This document shows, in pieces, positions 14,463 to 15,484 of a stretch of DNA of 15,484 nt. The translations under genes were made by a program, and so were the position numbers. The stretch is from Desulfurococcales archaeon. Its GTDB lineage: Archaea > Thermoproteota > Thermoprotei_A > Sulfolobales > Ignisphaeraceae. The notes beneath the pieces were generated by a model. That model was not told where the DNA came from. It ran no database searches and saw nothing but the letters and a program-made list of their open reading frames with translations. Location of the stretch: positions 1-15,484 of the forward strand of contig JAPYWC010000010.1 in assembly GCA_028276605.1 (NCBI GenBank), given 5' to 3'. How positions within the stretch are numbered: position 1 is the stretch's first letter; the number at the start of each line of letters is the position of its first letter.

Positions 14463-15484
14463 TTACTCATGAGCAAGTATAATGCGAACTCTATTCTTCT
14501 TTTTCTCATCTATCCTTCCAAATCCTATCCTCACCATTTGTATAATTTCATCTTTCTTTAACAGAGCTACACTACTCTCACCTATACATAGCGTCCTCCT
14601 CAGCCTCATTCCATCAGCACTTACCAACTCAATTCTTGTATTATTCTCGCATGGAACCCACTGTATTATAGGGGCTGAGAGCCTCCTAGCAGTTTCCAAG
14701 TCACTACTATGATATACTGCAGTCACAACATTTCTATCTATCTGCTTAATCTCAATATTGAATAGCTCCATTAATCTAACTACTGAGCCTGGTGCAAGTT
14801 TTTGCACATCGTATTCTGATATATAAACCTCTGGTTTTGTCAATACTATGCGTCTCTTACCAAGATCCTTTGATGGATGATAAGGAATCTCAACCTCTTT
14901 AGGTAATTCAACTCCTGATATGACAACCTTTATTGGTTTACATACAACAAACAATCTCTTTGCAATTGGATCAGCATTCTTTCTATTTATAGCAGCTATA
15001 TTTGCCCAGCTTATCCTTGCATCAGTAGGGCTTAGACCTAGAGAAAGTATTATCTCCCTTATTGTCTCAGGAAGAATTCCTCTCCTCCTCAATGCCGCTA
15101 TAGTTGCGAACCTTATATCATCAAATCCCATAAATCTCTCTGGATGTTCCTTTAACCTTGTCTTTATCCAGCTCTTACTCAAGATGAGGCCCTCTAGCCC
15201 TACTCTACCAAAATGCACTACCTCTGGATACCTCCACCCAAGATACTTATAGAGAAATAGCTGCTTAACAGTATTTACAGCATGCTCTTTTCCTCTCAAA
15301 ATGTGCGTTACACCCATTAGATGGTCATCCACTGCTGCTGCAAAGTTGTATGTAGGCCATAGCCTATACCTATCCCCCACAATTGGATGCGGATACCTCT
15401 CAACATCCACTATTCTCATCATTACCCAATCCCTAACTGATGGGTCTGGATGACTTAGATCTGTTTTAAGTCTTATAACTGCCT
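14463..15484 (-). CDS. gltX: Glutamate--tRNA ligase (GluRS), C-terminal part (cut by window edge)
   Basis: Class I synthetase that attaches glutamate to tRNA-Glu, and in archaea usually also to tRNA-Gln before amidation. About 340 codons are present; the reading frame is open to the right edge (VIRLKTDLSHPDPSVRDWV lies upstream of the internal ATG at 15422), so the N-terminus with the HIGH motif is outside. Visible landmarks are WPTYNFAAAVDDHLMGVTHI followed by LRGKEH, the KMSKS equivalent in GLILSKSW and the helix-bundle stretch ATIAALRRRGI. After these comes an all-beta anticodon-binding region of the archaeal/eukaryotic GluRS type, which separates it from bacterial GltX. It is probably followed on the same transcript strand by L7Ae, which has its own promoter-like element. 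Confidence 0.95.
   Translation of the reverse strand, partial: AVIRLKTDLSHPDPSVRDWVMMRIVDVERYPHPIVGDRYRLWPTYNFAAAVDDHLMGVTHILRGKEHAVNTVKQLFLYKYLGWRYPEVVHFGRVGLEGLILSKSWIKTRLKEHPERFMGFDDIRFATIAALRRRGILPETIREIILSLGLSPTDARISWANIAAINRKNADPIAKRLFVVCKPIKVVISGVELPKEVEIPYHPSKDLGKRRIVLTKPEVYISEYDVQKLAPGSVVRLMELFNIEIKQIDRNVVTAVYHSSDLETARRLSAPIIQWVPCENNTRIELVSADGMRLRRTLCIGESSVALLKKDEIIQMVRIGFGRIDEKKKNRVRIILAHE

Overview
The window looks like chromosomal core-gene DNA from a hyperthermophilic crenarchaeon (Thermoproteota; Desulfurococcales- or Ignisphaera-like, order not resolvable by eye). Reverse gyrase indicates a hyperthermophile. Alba, archaeal RNA polymerase Rpo7, aIF2-gamma, aIF5B, S6e, L7Ae, L24e, S28e and archaeal-type TrpRS and GluRS indicate an archaeon. 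The long (about 216 aa) S6e and the AGA/AGG- and ATA-rich codon use fit Crenarchaeota. There is no sign of a phage, transposon, CRISPR array or genomic island, and no gene-free stretch exceeds 200 bases.

Layout: (1) 1-1113, minus strand: a lone half-size ChrA-type transporter followed by the N-terminal part of an XPD/Rad3-like Fe-S helicase that runs off the left edge. (2) 1228-2373, plus: a radical SAM enzyme of the PflA/AmrS type with an extra N-terminal Cys cluster. (3) 2374-2569: a gap holding a candidate box C/D sRNA on the minus strand and the trpS promoter. (4) 2570-3724: TrpRS, convergent with reverse gyrase (3744-7430). Reverse gyrase is divergent from alba (7597-7890) across a 166-bp spacer rich in inverted repeats. 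(5) 11427 down to 7988, minus: an information-processing cluster S6e, aIF2-gamma, PIN protein, Rpo7, then an unrecognised small winged-helix-like protein. A second candidate C/D sRNA lies between Rpo7 and that last gene. (6) 11535-14384: aIF5B (+), L24e (-), S28e (+), L7Ae (-), the familiar archaeal neighbourhood but with alternating strands and no ndk. (7) 14463 to the right edge, minus: GluRS lacking its N-terminus.

Most genes serve translation (two synthetases, two initiation GTPases, four ribosomal proteins), transcription (Rpo7) or DNA topology and chromatin (reverse gyrase, Alba). L7Ae also binds kink-turns in box C/D sRNAs, so the two candidate sRNAs here would be its clients. These two sRNAs, found from their C, D', C' and D boxes and their 11-12 nt guide spacing, are the least expected content of the window. 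Other oddities are an aIF2-gamma with a half-lost zinc knuckle, a reverse gyrase with a degenerate first zinc finger, and the strand-shuffled ribosomal cluster.
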